Shown: positions 27,688-37,528 of the stretch, one piece after another | Position numbering within the stretch: position 1 is the stretch's first letter | How the letters are laid out: each line of letters begins with the position of its first letter | Assembly: GCA_938009275.1 (NCBI GenBank) | Contig: CALLHY010000008.1 | Span: 1 to 63,054 of the forward strand | Reading direction: 5' to 3' | DNA from: an uncultured bacterium | GTDB taxonomy: Bacteria; Cloacimonadota; Cloacimonadia; Cloacimonadales; Cloacimonadaceae | Length of the DNA: 63,054 nucleotides | Translations under genes and position numbers: made by a program | The notes under the pieces: generated by a model | Told to the model about the DNA's origin: nothing | Databases searched by the model: none | Seen by the model: only the letters and a program-made list of their open reading frames with translations

Positions 27688-28134
27688 CTATTGTTCATTG
27701 TCGATCAGAGGCCCTTTGCCGAAGCTAATTTTGCCGGTAAAATAGCGCTTTCGCATTGCCTGATACTGATCTTTCCAGGCCTGAATCCCGTGTGTCTTAA
27801 TATAGCATTGGGTAAAAAGCTTCATATTATGGGGAAGCGAATTTGCTCTATCGGCGGCAGGATGAAGTTTGTTGCAGGGGAAATCACGGCATTCAAAACA
27901 CATATCCACTTCATGATCCAGGGCACAAATGTAGTTCTCGCACCTGGCCGGAAGGTGGAGACAGTTACCATCCACTGCCCGGCAACCAGGGCATGGCAGG
28001 TCTTCTGCTTTCATCCCGTTAGCAAGCAAGACTTTTAGCAGATCCGGATTGTCTTTTACCTTGTACGCGGCACATTCGGCACAATATATCCCGCAAGGGG
28101 AAACCAGGCTAAGTTCTTCTTTGTTCAGCATCAT
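27688..28134 (-). CDS. Cysteine-rich DUF3795-type protein
   Basis: A 148-residue protein with about a dozen cysteines in the pattern of DUF3795: SPCGIYCAECAAYK, PCPGCRAVDGNC, CENYICALDH and MCFECRDFPCNKL. These likely bind zinc or an iron-sulfur cluster (inference). The family function is unknown. It is a lone minus-strand gene between the adk run and the divergent response regulator. Confidence 0.75.
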   Translation of the reverse strand: MMLNKEELSLVSPCGIYCAECAAYKVKDNPDLLKVLLANGMKAEDLPCPGCRAVDGNCLHLPARCENYICALDHEVDMCFECRDFPCNKLHPAADRANSLPHNMKLFTQCYIKTHGIQAWKDQYQAMRKRYFTGKISFGKGPLIDNEQ

Positions 28135-28383
28135 TATCTCCTATTGTAACGATAATTGTAGCCAACTAATTATCTCTTGGGGGATTAGTCAAGCGAAACT
28201 AGCACTGTGTCTATGGCTGGAGATTGCATGTATCAGCCGTTACAAACAATATGGTACTTAGCGAGTTATCTTGACACAATAGTCTATAGTTCATTAGGTT
28301 GAATTCTTGGGCTGGATGTAGACATGTGGGTAAAGATAAGTGCCATCAGCCTGAGTGATTAAGTGTATTATCAGGAGGAAGAA

Positions 28384-28821
28384 GTGAGTTTACACAGTAT
28401 TTTGTTGGTTGAAGATAGCCCCTCGGATGTCGAGCTGACAAAACGAGCACTATCGAAAAGCCAGATTGGCTCTAAACTGGAAGTTGTGGAAGACGGTTCA
28501 GAAGCCATTGATTACCTGTTTTGCCTGGGTGAATACTCATCCCGTGATCCTCACAGCAAACCCGATTTAATTCTGCTGGATTTAAACATCCCCAAGATTG
28601 ATGGAAACGAAGTGCTAAGACGCATCCGTCAAAACGAAAAAACCAAACATATCCCAGTGGTAGTTATGACCTCATCTAATGAAGAGCGAGATTTAATTAC
28701 TGCATACAATAATGGAGCCAACAGCTATGTCCGCAAGCCTGTAGAATTTTCTAAGTTTGTGGAAGTGGTTAGCCTTTTAGGGCATTATTGGCTGGATATA
28801 AACGAATTGCCAAAAGACTGA
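28384..28821 (+). CDS. CheY-like response regulator (Rcp1 type)
   Basis: A 145-residue single receiver domain. Acidic pocket residues lie in LLVEDSPSD, phosphoacceptor Asp66 in PDLILLDLNIPKIDG, and Thr/Ser and Lys in VVMTSS and VRKPVEF. The long loop (FCLGEYSSRDPHSKPD) is typical of Rcp1, the partner of phytochrome-like kinases. The start GTG at 28384 has AGGAGG five bases upstream; a GTG at 28363 lies before that site and is rejected. The large kinase follows after 51 bases and is the likely partner. Confidence 0.9.
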   Translation: MSLHSILLVEDSPSDVELTKRALSKSQIGSKLEVVEDGSEAIDYLFCLGEYSSRDPHSKPDLILLDLNIPKIDGNEVLRRIRQNEKTKHIPVVVMTSSNEERDLITAYNNGANSYVRKPVEFSKFVEVVSLLGHYWLDINELPKD

Positions 28822-28872
28822 TAATATCTCAATAATTGTATCTAATCAGGCGTTTGCTGCTGCGAGGATAGG

Positions 28873-31800
28873 ATGAATCAGAAAGTGTTTGTCGAGCTTA
28901 TATACAACGCTGCACTACTACTTGCTTTGGGGATAATATTCGACACAGTAACTCTGCGTAATTACAAGCGCGGAATTATGGCCGAGATATTAACCGGATT
29001 CAGCCTGGGCATAGTCGCATTGGCAATAATGTTAAATCCATGGGTGCTACAACAGGGCATTGTTTTTGATACCCGGTCAATACTTCTAAGCTTAACGGGA
29101 ATGTTCTTTGGTTCCATTCCTGCTGGGATAGCGGCGACGATGGCGATTATCTACCGGATTATTGTAGGAGGTCCGGGAATTTACACAGGTGTGTCAGTTA
29201 TTATCACCGCGGTATTATGGGGTGCTTTCTGGAAGAGGATTCATTTTGTTTGGAAGCGTCCTTACGGCTTTGTAGAATTTTACTCTCTTGGAGTTGTTAC
29301 TCACGTAACAATGCTTTATCTGATGCTATTGATGCCTCGAGCCTCTTGGGGAGCTGTGTTAGGGGCAATCAGCCTTCCTGTGTTGGTAATCTACCCCATA
29401 GCTACTGTGCTGTTGGGGCAGATAATGGTTCATAGAATGCAGATCAGGCGCGATAAGCTAAGTCTGGAAGTTAGCGAGAAGCAGTTCCGCAGTTTGTATG
29501 AAAATGCACCTGTGGCATATCAGTCTTTAGATGTTAATGGGTTTTTCTTAACTGTGAATAAAGCTTGGTTAAGGGCTTTGGGCTATGACCGCGATGATAT
29601 TATCGGGCTAAATTTCGCAGACATCCTTCCCGAAAAGGATAGGGAGCACTTTGCCCAAAACTTCCCCAGATTCAGAGTTGCCGGACATATTGAAGATGTG
29701 GAATTTCATCTGTTGAGAAAGGATGGAAATCTCATCCTGGTTAGTTTTAACGGCAAGGTTATCCACGACGAATATGGCAATTTTAAGCAAACCCAATGTA
29801 TCTTTACAGACATTACCGAACGCCGAAAACAGGAAGAAGCTCTACGCAGCATCGAGTGGATGCTCAGCCGTCACGATTATGATGTGGAGTTTTTGTCCGA
29901 ATATGGCGATATTAGCGAGAACAACACGAGCAGGCTGATTTTGGACTCTGTAGGAAAAGATGTGTTGAAGCAATTGGTAGGTGATTATCTTTCATTACTA
30001 GACACTTCATCCGTCGTTTACGAGAAAAATGGTGATTATGCCATTAGCATGTACTCATCTGCGTGGTGTAGATTGCTGGATAATTCGTCTCGTGAACTGT
30101 GCGACACAGATGATAACCATGAGGCCATGTTGTGTGGGAAATGGCTATGCCATGAGTCATGCTGGACAGACGCATCAAAAAAGGCTATAGAATCCGGCAA
30201 AGTAGTAGATATCGAATGCAACGGTGGTATTAGAATATATACTGTTCCAATTACCACCTCAACCGGTGTTATCGGAGCAATAAATGTTGGCTACGGAAGT
30301 CCACCCAAAGATGTTGCGAAACTGCGTGAGCTGTCACAAAGATACTCATTGGATACCCAAGACATTCTCGATAGAGCCGAGGCATATCTGCACAGACCAC
30401 CCTATATTATTGAGCAGGCCAAGAGGAAGCTTCACACTGCTGCCAGAATTATTGCAGAAATAGTGGAACGGCGATCCGCTCAACAGGTTCTTGCTCAAAG
30501 TGAAGAAAGATATCGCCTACTAACTGAAACCGCTCAAGACCTGATAATCGTGCATGATTTGAATGGCTTTGTATCTTATGCAAATCAAAAAGCCAAGGAC
30601 TTTCTTGGTATAAGCAACGTTGATAATACTGCAGTAAACATGCTGCAATACATTCATACAAATCATCACCAAATGCTGCTTAGTCATGCCGAAGAAAGAA
30701 GAAAGGGATATCTGGGTCATAGAATGTACCAATTGGACGCATTGAACCATAAAGGTGAGCTTCGCCAGATGGAGGTTAGCAGCACACCAATAGTTACCGA
30801 TAACCAGATTGATGGCATTTTGGCAGTTATCAGAGATGTCTCCGACCGAATTGCCGATCAGGTAGCCATCCGGGAAAGCCAGAAACGCTTTGACCTCTTT
30901 ATGAATAACCTCCCCGGAGGTGCCTTCATAAAGGACAGCAAGAGCAGGGTGCTCTTTATGAACCGCTATCTGAAAAACCTGGTGTTCTCTGACGACTTGA
31001 TAGGTAAGACACCTCGGGAAGTTTACAACGATGATCTGGCACAAACAATCCTGGCTGAGGACGCGATGACCATGGAACAGGGAATGCTGCATGCGATAGA
31101 GGAGATTAGGCACAAGGACGGTAGTATGCACTACTATGATACTACCAAGTTTGTTCTTCCGAATCCCAATGCGGAGCCGATGATTGGTGGAGTTGCCTTG
31201 GATGTAACCGAGAGGAAAAGGGCAGAGGAGCAGCGAAACCGCTACGCAAACCGTCTGGAAATCTTACGGGAAATAGATAGCATTGTGTTGGAAACTCTAT
31301 CGCTGGAATCAGTCTGTAATGCTGCTGTGGAGAAGCTACAAACCCTTATCCCCTTCACTATTCTAACTGTTAATGTCTATAGAGATGGAGTGGTTTCCTT
31401 CCCAGCACTCAAGAAACCGCAAGGTGAGTATGATTATCTTTCCATAAACCGTCCTTACCAACCTTCTCTGCAATACTTAAACGAGCTAAGGACGCGAAAG
31501 ACAATTTTGGAAAACCGTGTTCATGATGAAATCCCCAGGCCCGGCATGCCAGTAAAACAAAAGCTGTTAGCCGATGGCATAAACTCAATGATGTACAATG
31601 CCATGATTATGCAAAATGAACTGGTTGGATTCCTGTGGTTCTCCTCCACGCAAGAGGACTTATTCACCGATGAGCACCGCGAGATAGCCGATGAATTCGC
31701 CAACCAACTTGCTATTGTGCTTCATCAACTGGAATTGATAGACCAGATAAAACAGCACTCAATAGAACTTGAACAAAAGGTGAATGAACGCACAATGCAG

Positions 31801-32496
31801 CTTTCCACAGCAAACAAGGAACTGGAAGCTTTCTCTTATTCTATTGCTCACGATTTGCGGGCACCATTACGCACCATCGACGGCTTTTGCAGTATCTTAA
31901 TGGAGGATTACGCGCCGAACTTGCCCGACCACGCCAACAACTTGCTTGGTACCATACGCAATACCTCACATAGGATGGATACACTAATCCGCGAACTACT
32001 GGATTTGGCTAAGCTGAATAGAAACGCGCTTAAGCCTGTGATGGTCAATATGCGTGCAATGGTGGATGAGCAATGCATCCACATTGCCAATGGCCTCGCT
32101 CCTCTTGAGTTCATGGTGAGCATTGATGAATTACCAGAATGCTATGCAGATGAAACGCTAATTAACCAGGTTTGGCAAAATCTGCTGGAAAACGCCTTCA
32201 AGTTCTGTTCCACCAAAGCTTACCGCAGAATCCATATTGGCTACTACCTTAGTGATAACAACATTGTTTACTACGTAAAGGACAGTGGTGTAGGATTCAA
32301 AATGGAGTATATGCCTAAGATATTTGAGGCGTTTCAGCGTTTACACAAGGACAAGGAATTTAGCGGCACTGGCATAGGCCTGGCGATTGTAAAAAAGATA
32401 ATTGAGCGTCATAATGGTAAAGTGTGGGCTTTAAGCAAGCCTGATTTTGGTACCACCATGTTCTTCTCCATCCCCAGGCATATCGAACAGCAATAG
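28873..32496 (+). CDS. Multi-domain membrane sensor histidine kinase
   Basis: A 1207-residue kinase. Five to six membrane helices (about 1-190) resemble the 5TMR-LYT sensor (GSIPAGIAATMAIIYRI). Then PAS (about 205-320), a PocR ligand domain (about 350-480; cysteines in CGKWLCHESCW), PAS (about 540-660), PAS (about 665-785), GAF (about 800-955), a dimerisation domain with His993 (AHDLRAPLRT) and HATPase (WQNLLENAFKF, GTGIGLAIVKKI). PocR domains are known to sense small carbon compounds such as propanediol. The kinase core resembles phytochrome-type kinases, matching the Rcp1-like regulator upstream. Ligand unknown. Confidence 0.88.
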   Translation: MNQKVFVELIYNAALLLALGIIFDTVTLRNYKRGIMAEILTGFSLGIVALAIMLNPWVLQQGIVFDTRSILLSLTGMFFGSIPAGIAATMAIIYRIIVGGPGIYTGVSVIITAVLWGAFWKRIHFVWKRPYGFVEFYSLGVVTHVTMLYLMLLMPRASWGAVLGAISLPVLVIYPIATVLLGQIMVHRMQIRRDKLSLEVSEKQFRSLYENAPVAYQSLDVNGFFLTVNKAWLRALGYDRDDIIGLNFADILPEKDREHFAQNFPRFRVAGHIEDVEFHLLRKDGNLILVSFNGKVIHDEYGNFKQTQCIFTDITERRKQEEALRSIEWMLSRHDYDVEFLSEYGDISENNTSRLILDSVGKDVLKQLVGDYLSLLDTSSVVYEKNGDYAISMYSSAWCRLLDNSSRELCDTDDNHEAMLCGKWLCHESCWTDASKKAIESGKVVDIECNGGIRIYTVPITTSTGVIGAINVGYGSPPKDVAKLRELSQRYSLDTQDILDRAEAYLHRPPYIIEQAKRKLHTAARIIAEIVERRSAQQVLAQSEERYRLLTETAQDLIIVHDLNGFVSYANQKAKDFLGISNVDNTAVNMLQYIHTNHHQMLLSHAEERRKGYLGHRMYQLDALNHKGELRQMEVSSTPIVTDNQIDGILAVIRDVSDRIADQVAIRESQKRFDLFMNNLPGGAFIKDSKSRVLFMNRYLKNLVFSDDLIGKTPREVYNDDLAQTILAEDAMTMEQGMLHAIEEIRHKDGSMHYYDTTKFVLPNPNAEPMIGGVALDVTERKRAEEQRNRYANRLEILREIDSIVLETLSLESVCNAAVEKLQTLIPFTILTVNVYRDGVVSFPALKKPQGEYDYLSINRPYQPSLQYLNELRTRKTILENRVHDEIPRPGMPVKQKLLADGINSMMYNAMIMQNELVGFLWFSSTQEDLFTDEHREIADEFANQLAIVLHQLELIDQIKQHSIELEQKVNERTMQLSTANKELEAFSYSIAHDLRAPLRTIDGFCSILMEDYAPNLPDHANNLLGTIRNTSHRMDTLIRELLDLAKLNRNALKPVMVNMRAMVDEQCIHIANGLAPLEFMVSIDELPECYADETLINQVWQNLLENAFKFCSTKAYRRIHIGYYLSDNNIVYYVKDSGVGFKMEYMPKIFEAFQRLHKDKEFSGTGIGLAIVKKIIERHNGKVWALSKPDFGTTMFFSIPRHIEQQ

Positions 32497-32566
32497 CATA
32501 GCATTCAGTAATGTCCGCCCCTTTGGATGGGGCATACACTGCCTACTGATGAGCTTTTCTCAATGT

Positions 32567-32583
32567 GTTAAGATTATTTAACC
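32567..32583 (+). promoter_or_regulatory. Candidate PhoB site upstream of phoB
   Basis: GTTAAGATTATTTAACC here matches 14 of 17 positions of GTTAAGAATGCTTAACC in the Pho box region upstream of the porin-pst operon (40474-40490). It lies about 100 bases before phoB, so autoregulation is plausible. Confidence 0.35.
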
Positions 32584-32681
32584 CAATCTTGAGCCTTTTT
32601 GCTTGTCTAATTCAATCGCTTTCAGCTTATGGTAATCGTGTATCGCGAAAGCAAAATAATCTTAGATGAAGGGTGTGAGGA

Positions 32682-33383
32682 ATGCGTAAACAAATCTTTA
32701 TGGTAGAAGACGAATCGGATATTCTGGAGCTGTTACAACTAAAGCTGGAAAGTGCTGGATACGCCTGCAAAGGCTTCTCGACAGCCCAGCCCATGCTGCT
32801 GTTACTGCAGCAGGTGATACCAGACCTAATCCTCTTAGACCTGATGTTGCCAGATATGGACGGCATGGAAGCCTGCAAACAGTTGAAAAGCAATCCCGCA
32901 ACGGAATCCATCCCCGTTATCATGCTAACTGCCAGAACCGATATTGAAGACAAGATAATGGGGCTGGAGTATGGTGCAGATGATTATATTACCAAGCCCT
33001 TTGATGCCAAAGAACTGCTTGCCCGAATCAATGCCGTGCTTCGTCGCAGCAGTTGGGAAAGCTCAAAAAATGTGCTTAGCATCACCCCAGATTTTGTAAT
33101 AGACTTCAATCGTTACGAAGTGCACATATACAACAAGCGCGCCGACCTCACCCTTACTGAATTCAAGATACTTCAGCTACTTACCAAGCGTCCCGGCTGG
33201 GTTTACAATCGTAGCCAGATACTGGACTACCTGTGGGGAACAGACAAAGTGGTGATAGAGCGCACCGTTGATGTGCACATCCGCAATCTACGCGAGAAGC
33301 TGGGCGACTTTGCCAGTATGATTGCTAACATTCGTGGGGTTGGATATCGTTTTCAAACCTCTCAGGAGGAAGAGCTTGGATAA
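32682..33383 (+). CDS. phoB: Phosphate-type response regulator PhoB
   Basis: OmpR-class regulator, 233 residues. Receiver domain (1-120) with acidic pair Glu9-Asp10, phosphoacceptor Asp53 (LILLDLMLPDMDG) and Lys in ITKPFDAKE. Winged-helix DNA-binding domain (about 135-230) with LTEFKILQLLTKRPGWVYNR and VDVHIRNLREKLG. It overlaps phoR by eight bases and faces the pst operon, so phosphate control is the natural reading; PhoP-like naming is equally valid. Confidence 0.9.
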   Translation: MRKQIFMVEDESDILELLQLKLESAGYACKGFSTAQPMLLLLQQVIPDLILLDLMLPDMDGMEACKQLKSNPATESIPVIMLTARTDIEDKIMGLEYGADDYITKPFDAKELLARINAVLRRSSWESSKNVLSITPDFVIDFNRYEVHIYNKRADLTLTEFKILQLLTKRPGWVYNRSQILDYLWGTDKVVIERTVDVHIRNLREKLGDFASMIANIRGVGYRFQTSQEEELG

Positions 33384-34722
33384 GCATAGCTTGTCTTACA
33401 CCCTTATAGTATCTCATTTGGTAATCCTACTGGTTTTGGGCACATTGCTTTTCGCCAATCTGCCCGACTGGACAATCCTTATTGGTATGATAATAGTAGT
33501 AGCATTTATGCTGGCTACCATCCAAAATAAGCTACGCAAGCACTACCGTGAAATATCAAAAACCGCCGAACGCATTGCCCAGGGGGATCACAGCCAACGC
33601 ATCCCCAGTCTCGAACTGGACGAATTCGACCACTTGGCTCAAAACCTGAACAGCATGCTGGGCAAGCTCGACAACACTATCCATCATCTTGCTATTCATC
33701 GCGAAGAGCTTAGACTGGTGCTAAGCAGCATCGATGATGTGCTGTGGTCACAAAACCCAGAAGGCAGGCTGGTGTGGGCCAATGAGGCCTTTATGAATCT
33801 GTTTAATGCCTATAATCCCGACATCCAGCAATATTACTGGGACGTTATCCGCGAGCCGGTGCTATTGCAGAAGATAAAGGAAGGCGAGGCAACTCAGGAC
33901 AGGCTAATGACCGAAATCCAAATTGGCGAAGCTGGTTTCCTATTGTCTTGCAGTAAAAATGATGCCGCCCGCCGCAGAGTATTTATCTTGCAAGACATAG
34001 CCGCCATCCGTGCAGCAGAAAAGATGAAAAAGGATTTCGTGGTTAACCTTGCTCATGAGCTAAGAACTCCCCTAACGGCAATTAAGGGCTTCACCGAGGC
34101 TATGCAGGACAATCCCAATGCCGATAGCGAACGATACTTAAAGATTATCGGCAACCACACCGATCGCCTTATCCACCTGATTAGCGATTTGGAACAGCTT
34201 ATTCGTTTGGAACGCACCAGCGAGATTAGCATGCAGGAGATTAGCCTGAACACCTTTTTTGATAACCTCCAGATGATTCTTGCCCCGCACATTGAGGCTA
34301 AGGGGCTGAAATTCAACCTGATTCTTGAAGAAAACCTCCCCCGCTTTGCCTGTGACCCCTTTAAGCTGGAGCAGGTGTTTATAAATCTGGTGCAGAACTC
34401 ATTGCGCTACACAGACTCCGGGAGCATAAACATCCACTGCCAGGCGGTTAACAATGATGTTACATTCAAAGTGAGCGATACCGGCATCGGCATAGACCCA
34501 TCCCATTTGCCTCGCATTTTCGAGCGATTCTATGTAGCCGATCCTTCGCGCAACAGGCTGAACAGCGGAACCGGATTGGGGCTGGCAATAGTGAAGCATA
34601 TAGTTATTCTGCATAATGGCAAGATAGAAGTAAGCAGCGAACCGGGGATGGGCACCAGCTTTAGCATTAGGCTCCCCAATACAGCTTCAAAATACTCACA
34701 TGACAGAAAAGCCAGTTTTTGA
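33376..34722 (+). CDS. phoR: Phosphate sensor histidine kinase PhoR
   Basis: A 448-residue kinase with two membrane helices (about 5-25 and 30-48), HAMP (TAERIAQGDHSQRIP), a PAS domain (about 110-215), HisKA with His227 (LAHELRTPLTAIKGF) and HATPase (FINLVQNSLRY, GTGLGLAIVKHI). The short periplasmic loop fits PhoR, which senses through the Pst-PhoU complex rather than binding phosphate outside. Start TTG at 33376 follows AGGAGGA at 33363-33369; a longer frame inside phoB is rejected. Confidence 0.9.
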   Translation: MDKHSLSYTLIVSHLVILLVLGTLLFANLPDWTILIGMIIVVAFMLATIQNKLRKHYREISKTAERIAQGDHSQRIPSLELDEFDHLAQNLNSMLGKLDNTIHHLAIHREELRLVLSSIDDVLWSQNPEGRLVWANEAFMNLFNAYNPDIQQYYWDVIREPVLLQKIKEGEATQDRLMTEIQIGEAGFLLSCSKNDAARRRVFILQDIAAIRAAEKMKKDFVVNLAHELRTPLTAIKGFTEAMQDNPNADSERYLKIIGNHTDRLIHLISDLEQLIRLERTSEISMQEISLNTFFDNLQMILAPHIEAKGLKFNLILEENLPRFACDPFKLEQVFINLVQNSLRYTDSGSINIHCQAVNNDVTFKVSDTGIGIDPSHLPRIFERFYVADPSRNRLNSGTGLGLAIVKHIVILHNGKIEVSSEPGMGTSFSIRLPNTASKYSHDRKASF

Positions 34723-35197
34723 AGAGATTCTACCAAGCTACCGCAAGCTTGCCTTCAGCATTGCTGCGAACTACCGCAAGTGTGGTATCCCAATGGAGGA
34801 TTTGCAGCAGGAAAGCCTTTTGGGCTTGTTCAAAGCCTGCCAGAATTATTCTCCCAGTAAGGAAACGAAATTCAGCACTTATGCCGTTTACTGGATAAAG
34901 AAACAGGTGCTGGAAGCTATTCGCAGAGAACTGGGACAAAGCTACAGCACCAGCGAACTCTCCGAAGAACATACTAGCAGCCTATCTGCAAGAGACGAAG
35001 CAGAAACCGATATATCTCCATTAAATCTGCCACAAGACATGCCGGAACTGGAGCAAAACATTATTCGGCTGTCTTTCACCGAAAGCCTTAGCCTAAAGGA
35101 AATTGCCCAAAAGCTGGGCATCAGCGTAGAGAAAACCAAGCAGCATAAGCAAAAAGCACTAAGACGGCTAAAAAGTAAGCTTCCTGCCGACCGCTAA
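34700..35197 (+). CDS. Sigma-70 family RNA polymerase sigma factor
   Basis: A 165-residue alternative sigma factor with region 2 (MEDLQQESLLGLFKA, KFSTYAVYWIKKQVLEAIRR, the core-binding and -10 recognition helices) and region 4 (LSLKEIAQKLGISVEKTKQH helix-turn-helix). Regions 1 and 3 are missing or very short, so it resembles the small group 3/4 class. Its ATG lies 23 bases inside phoR, so it is translated with the phosphate kinase. No anti-sigma factor is adjacent. What it transcribes is unknown; a phosphate-starvation regulon is an inference. Confidence 0.88.
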   Translation: MTEKPVFEEILPSYRKLAFSIAANYRKCGIPMEDLQQESLLGLFKACQNYSPSKETKFSTYAVYWIKKQVLEAIRRELGQSYSTSELSEEHTSSLSARDEAETDISPLNLPQDMPELEQNIIRLSFTESLSLKEIAQKLGISVEKTKQHKQKALRRLKSKLPADR

Positions 35198-35236
35198 GCT
35201 ATGCCAAGCCTGTAACCTGGCATTATTAAACCCGTC

Positions 35237-35890
35237 TTAGTCGTCTTCGCTATGATGCTTTATGCTTCTTCCTCTAGCCAGGTAGATGGTGTTCTCTGCT
35301 ATATTGGTAGATAGGTCACCAATGCGCTCCAGATTCTTAGCTATTCTAAGAACGTGTAGATAGAGGTCTATCTGTTGTGGCTGAGCTTTCATTAGCTTCA
35401 CCAAGTGTTTGTAGATAGAGCGGTTCAGGTCATCCACAATGTTGTCGTCATTACACACCTTGCGCGCTGCGGATACATCCTCTTTAGCAAAGGCATCCAG
35501 GCTTTCCTTTAGCATTGCCAGAGTGGCATCCTTCATGGTTACCAGTTCAGGCAATTCCACAATAACGGGATTACCAATAAGCTGCGCTGCGCTTTCGGCT
35601 ATGTTCACTGCTTGATCGCCCAGGCGTTCAAGATCGTTGTTTATCTTGTATATCATAAGTATCTGGCGCAAATCTTTGGCTTCAGGCTGGTGCAGAGCGA
35701 TAATGGACGTGCATTTGCTTTCCAGTTCCATCTCTATTTGGTTTACCCGCTTTTCAAATATCATTACTTCGTCCACGAAACTCGCTCCCGTGGAATATAG
35801 TCCGCCAATAGCCATGCTTACCATCTTTTCCACAAGGGTAGCCTGTGCCATAAGAAGCTGTTTTAGTTCTTGCTTTTTGCTGTTAATCAT
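35237..35890 (-). CDS. phoU: Phosphate transport system regulatory protein PhoU
   Basis: Peripheral protein restraining PhoR signalling when phosphate is plentiful. The 217-residue protein has two three-helix PhoU repeats with metal-binding motifs INNDLERLGDQAVNIAE (first) and IAKNLERIGDLSTNIAE (second). Last gene of the porin-pstSCAB-phoU run, 31 bases after pstB, and convergent with the sigma factor gene. Confidence 0.95.
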   Translation of the reverse strand: MINSKKQELKQLLMAQATLVEKMVSMAIGGLYSTGASFVDEVMIFEKRVNQIEMELESKCTSIIALHQPEAKDLRQILMIYKINNDLERLGDQAVNIAESAAQLIGNPVIVELPELVTMKDATLAMLKESLDAFAKEDVSAARKVCNDDNIVDDLNRSIYKHLVKLMKAQPQQIDLYLHVLRIAKNLERIGDLSTNIAENTIYLARGRSIKHHSEDD

Positions 35891-35921
35891 CTATATCTCC
35901 ATTCGCAATGCTATTTATAAT

Positions 35922-36680
35922 TTAACCGAAAACGCCGGTTAGGTAAGCTTCAGTTCGTTTGTCTTGGGGAACAGTGAAAACCTTTTCGGTTTCATCGAAC
36001 TCCACCAACTGCCCCAGATACATAAAAGCCGTGTAATCTGAGATTCTTCCCGCCTGTGCGATGTTATGGGTAACTATCAGAATAGACACGCTTTTCTTCA
36101 GCTCCAGGCACAGCTCTTCGATCTTTGCCGTGGACTGTGGATCAAGGGCAGAGGTAGGCTCGTCGAGAAGTAGAACTTCGGGGTTGTTTGCCAAAGCGCG
36201 GGCAATGCACAGCCTTTGCTGCTGTCCTCCCGATAATGCCATGGCGGGCGAATGCAACCTGTCTTTCACTTCGTCCCACAGCCATGCAGCCCTTAGGCTT
36301 TCTTCCACCCGGCTGTGAATGTCGCACTTGCTATGCTTGCCCTGAATTACGAGGCCAAAGGCAACATTGTTATATATACTTTTGGGGAAGGGATTGGGCT
36401 TTTGAAAAACCATGCCAACCTTTGCCCTTATCTGAGTAACGTCGGTTTTAGAGCCATACACGTCTTGTTCCCCCAAGCTTATTTTGCCTTCTATTCTGGT
36501 TTCCGGTATAAGGTCATTCATACGGTTGAAGCAGCGTAGCAGGGTGGATTTACCACAGCCGGAGGGGCCAATGATAGCTGTTACTTTCTTTTCGTATAAA
36601 GGGAAGTTCACGTTGTGCAAAACCTGATTCTTACCGAACCATAGATTTAAGTTTTCAGCGTATATCCTTGTTTTTACCAT
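35922..36680 (-). CDS. pstB: Phosphate ABC transporter ATP-binding protein PstB
   Basis: Energy-coupling ATPase of phosphate import, 252 residues. Walker A GPSGCGKST (near 37-45), signature LSGGQQQRLCIARALA, Walker B VLLLDEPTSALDP and switch His in IVTHN. FNRMNDLIP after Walker A is PstB-specific. Its start overlaps the pstA end by seven bases. Confidence 0.96.
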   Translation of the reverse strand: MVKTRIYAENLNLWFGKNQVLHNVNFPLYEKKVTAIIGPSGCGKSTLLRCFNRMNDLIPETRIEGKISLGEQDVYGSKTDVTQIRAKVGMVFQKPNPFPKSIYNNVAFGLVIQGKHSKCDIHSRVEESLRAAWLWDEVKDRLHSPAMALSGGQQQRLCIARALANNPEVLLLDEPTSALDPQSTAKIEELCLELKKSVSILIVTHNIAQAGRISDYTAFMYLGQLVEFDETEKVFTVPQDKRTEAYLTGVFG

Positions 36681-37528
36681 TTTCTTTTTCTCCTGATGGA
36701 ATAACGTACATAGATAGCCACAGCACTGATAATAAGCACCATCATCAGTAAGACCAGAGCAGTCCCGTAGGCTATGGGCACCTGAGACTCAGCATGCGTG
36801 CCCTCGGTCATAAGTGCATAGATATGATAGGGTAATGCCATCACTTCATCGCCTACGCTCTTGGGCAGCCTGCGCGAGAAGAAGGTGGCAGCCGTGAACA
36901 TAATGGGCGCAGTTTCGCCGGCAATACGACCTATACTAATGATGGTTCCCGTAAGGATGTTTGGCAAAGCAGTGGGCAATATAACCCGCATGATGGTTTG
37001 TCGCTTGGTTGCGCCCAATGCCAGGGAAGCGTGTTCGAAGTCCTGCGGAACAGTCCTGATGGCTTCTTCGGTAGTATTTATAATCATGGGCAAGGCAAGT
37101 ATGGCAAGCGTTAAGGAACCCGATAAAAGCGAAACATCAAAACCCATAAATGATACAAAGATAGCCATTCCGAACAAGCCAAAGATAATTGAGGGAGTTC
37201 CAGCCAGTGTGTTTATGGCAATCTTCAGCACCTTTACCATCCACACCGGTTTCCCGTAGCTGGTAAGGTAAATTGCGGTCATCACACCCAGGGGCAAAGC
37301 AATCAGGATTGCTAAAGTAGTAAGCCAAAAAGTTCCAACTATGGCAGGATATATCCCGCCTTCGGTCATGGCATTGCGGGGAGCACTAAAGATAAATTCC
37401 CAGCTGATAACCCTGTAGCCCATGAAGAACATGCGACTGATGAACACCAGCAGAAACATAAATGTAATGAATAAAGCAACTCCAAGTATGCCGGTGCCAA
37501 GGTAGCTGTATAGCTTGCGCTTGTTCAT
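36674..37528 (-). CDS. pstA: Phosphate ABC transporter permease PstA
   Basis: Six-helix permease, 284 residues. The MetI-like permease core is present with the EAA loop near ASLALGATKRQTIMRVILPT, which contacts PstB. GIYPAIVGTFWLT and RIAGETAPIMFTA are PstA landmarks. Overlaps pstC by four bases. Confidence 0.95.
   Translation of the reverse strand: MNKRKLYSYLGTGILGVALFITFMFLLVFISRMFFMGYRVISWEFIFSAPRNAMTEGGIYPAIVGTFWLTTLAILIALPLGVMTAIYLTSYGKPVWMVKVLKIAINTLAGTPSIIFGLFGMAIFVSFMGFDVSLLSGSLTLAILALPMIINTTEEAIRTVPQDFEHASLALGATKRQTIMRVILPTALPNILTGTIISIGRIAGETAPIMFTAATFFSRRLPKSVGDEVMALPYHIYALMTEGTHAESQVPIAYGTALVLLMMVLIISAVAIYVRYSIRRKRKW

Noticed and set aside
35205..35235. Bidirectional terminator between the sigma factor and phoU genes
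   Set aside because: Only a six-base ATGCCA/TGGCAT stem with a large loop and no T-run.
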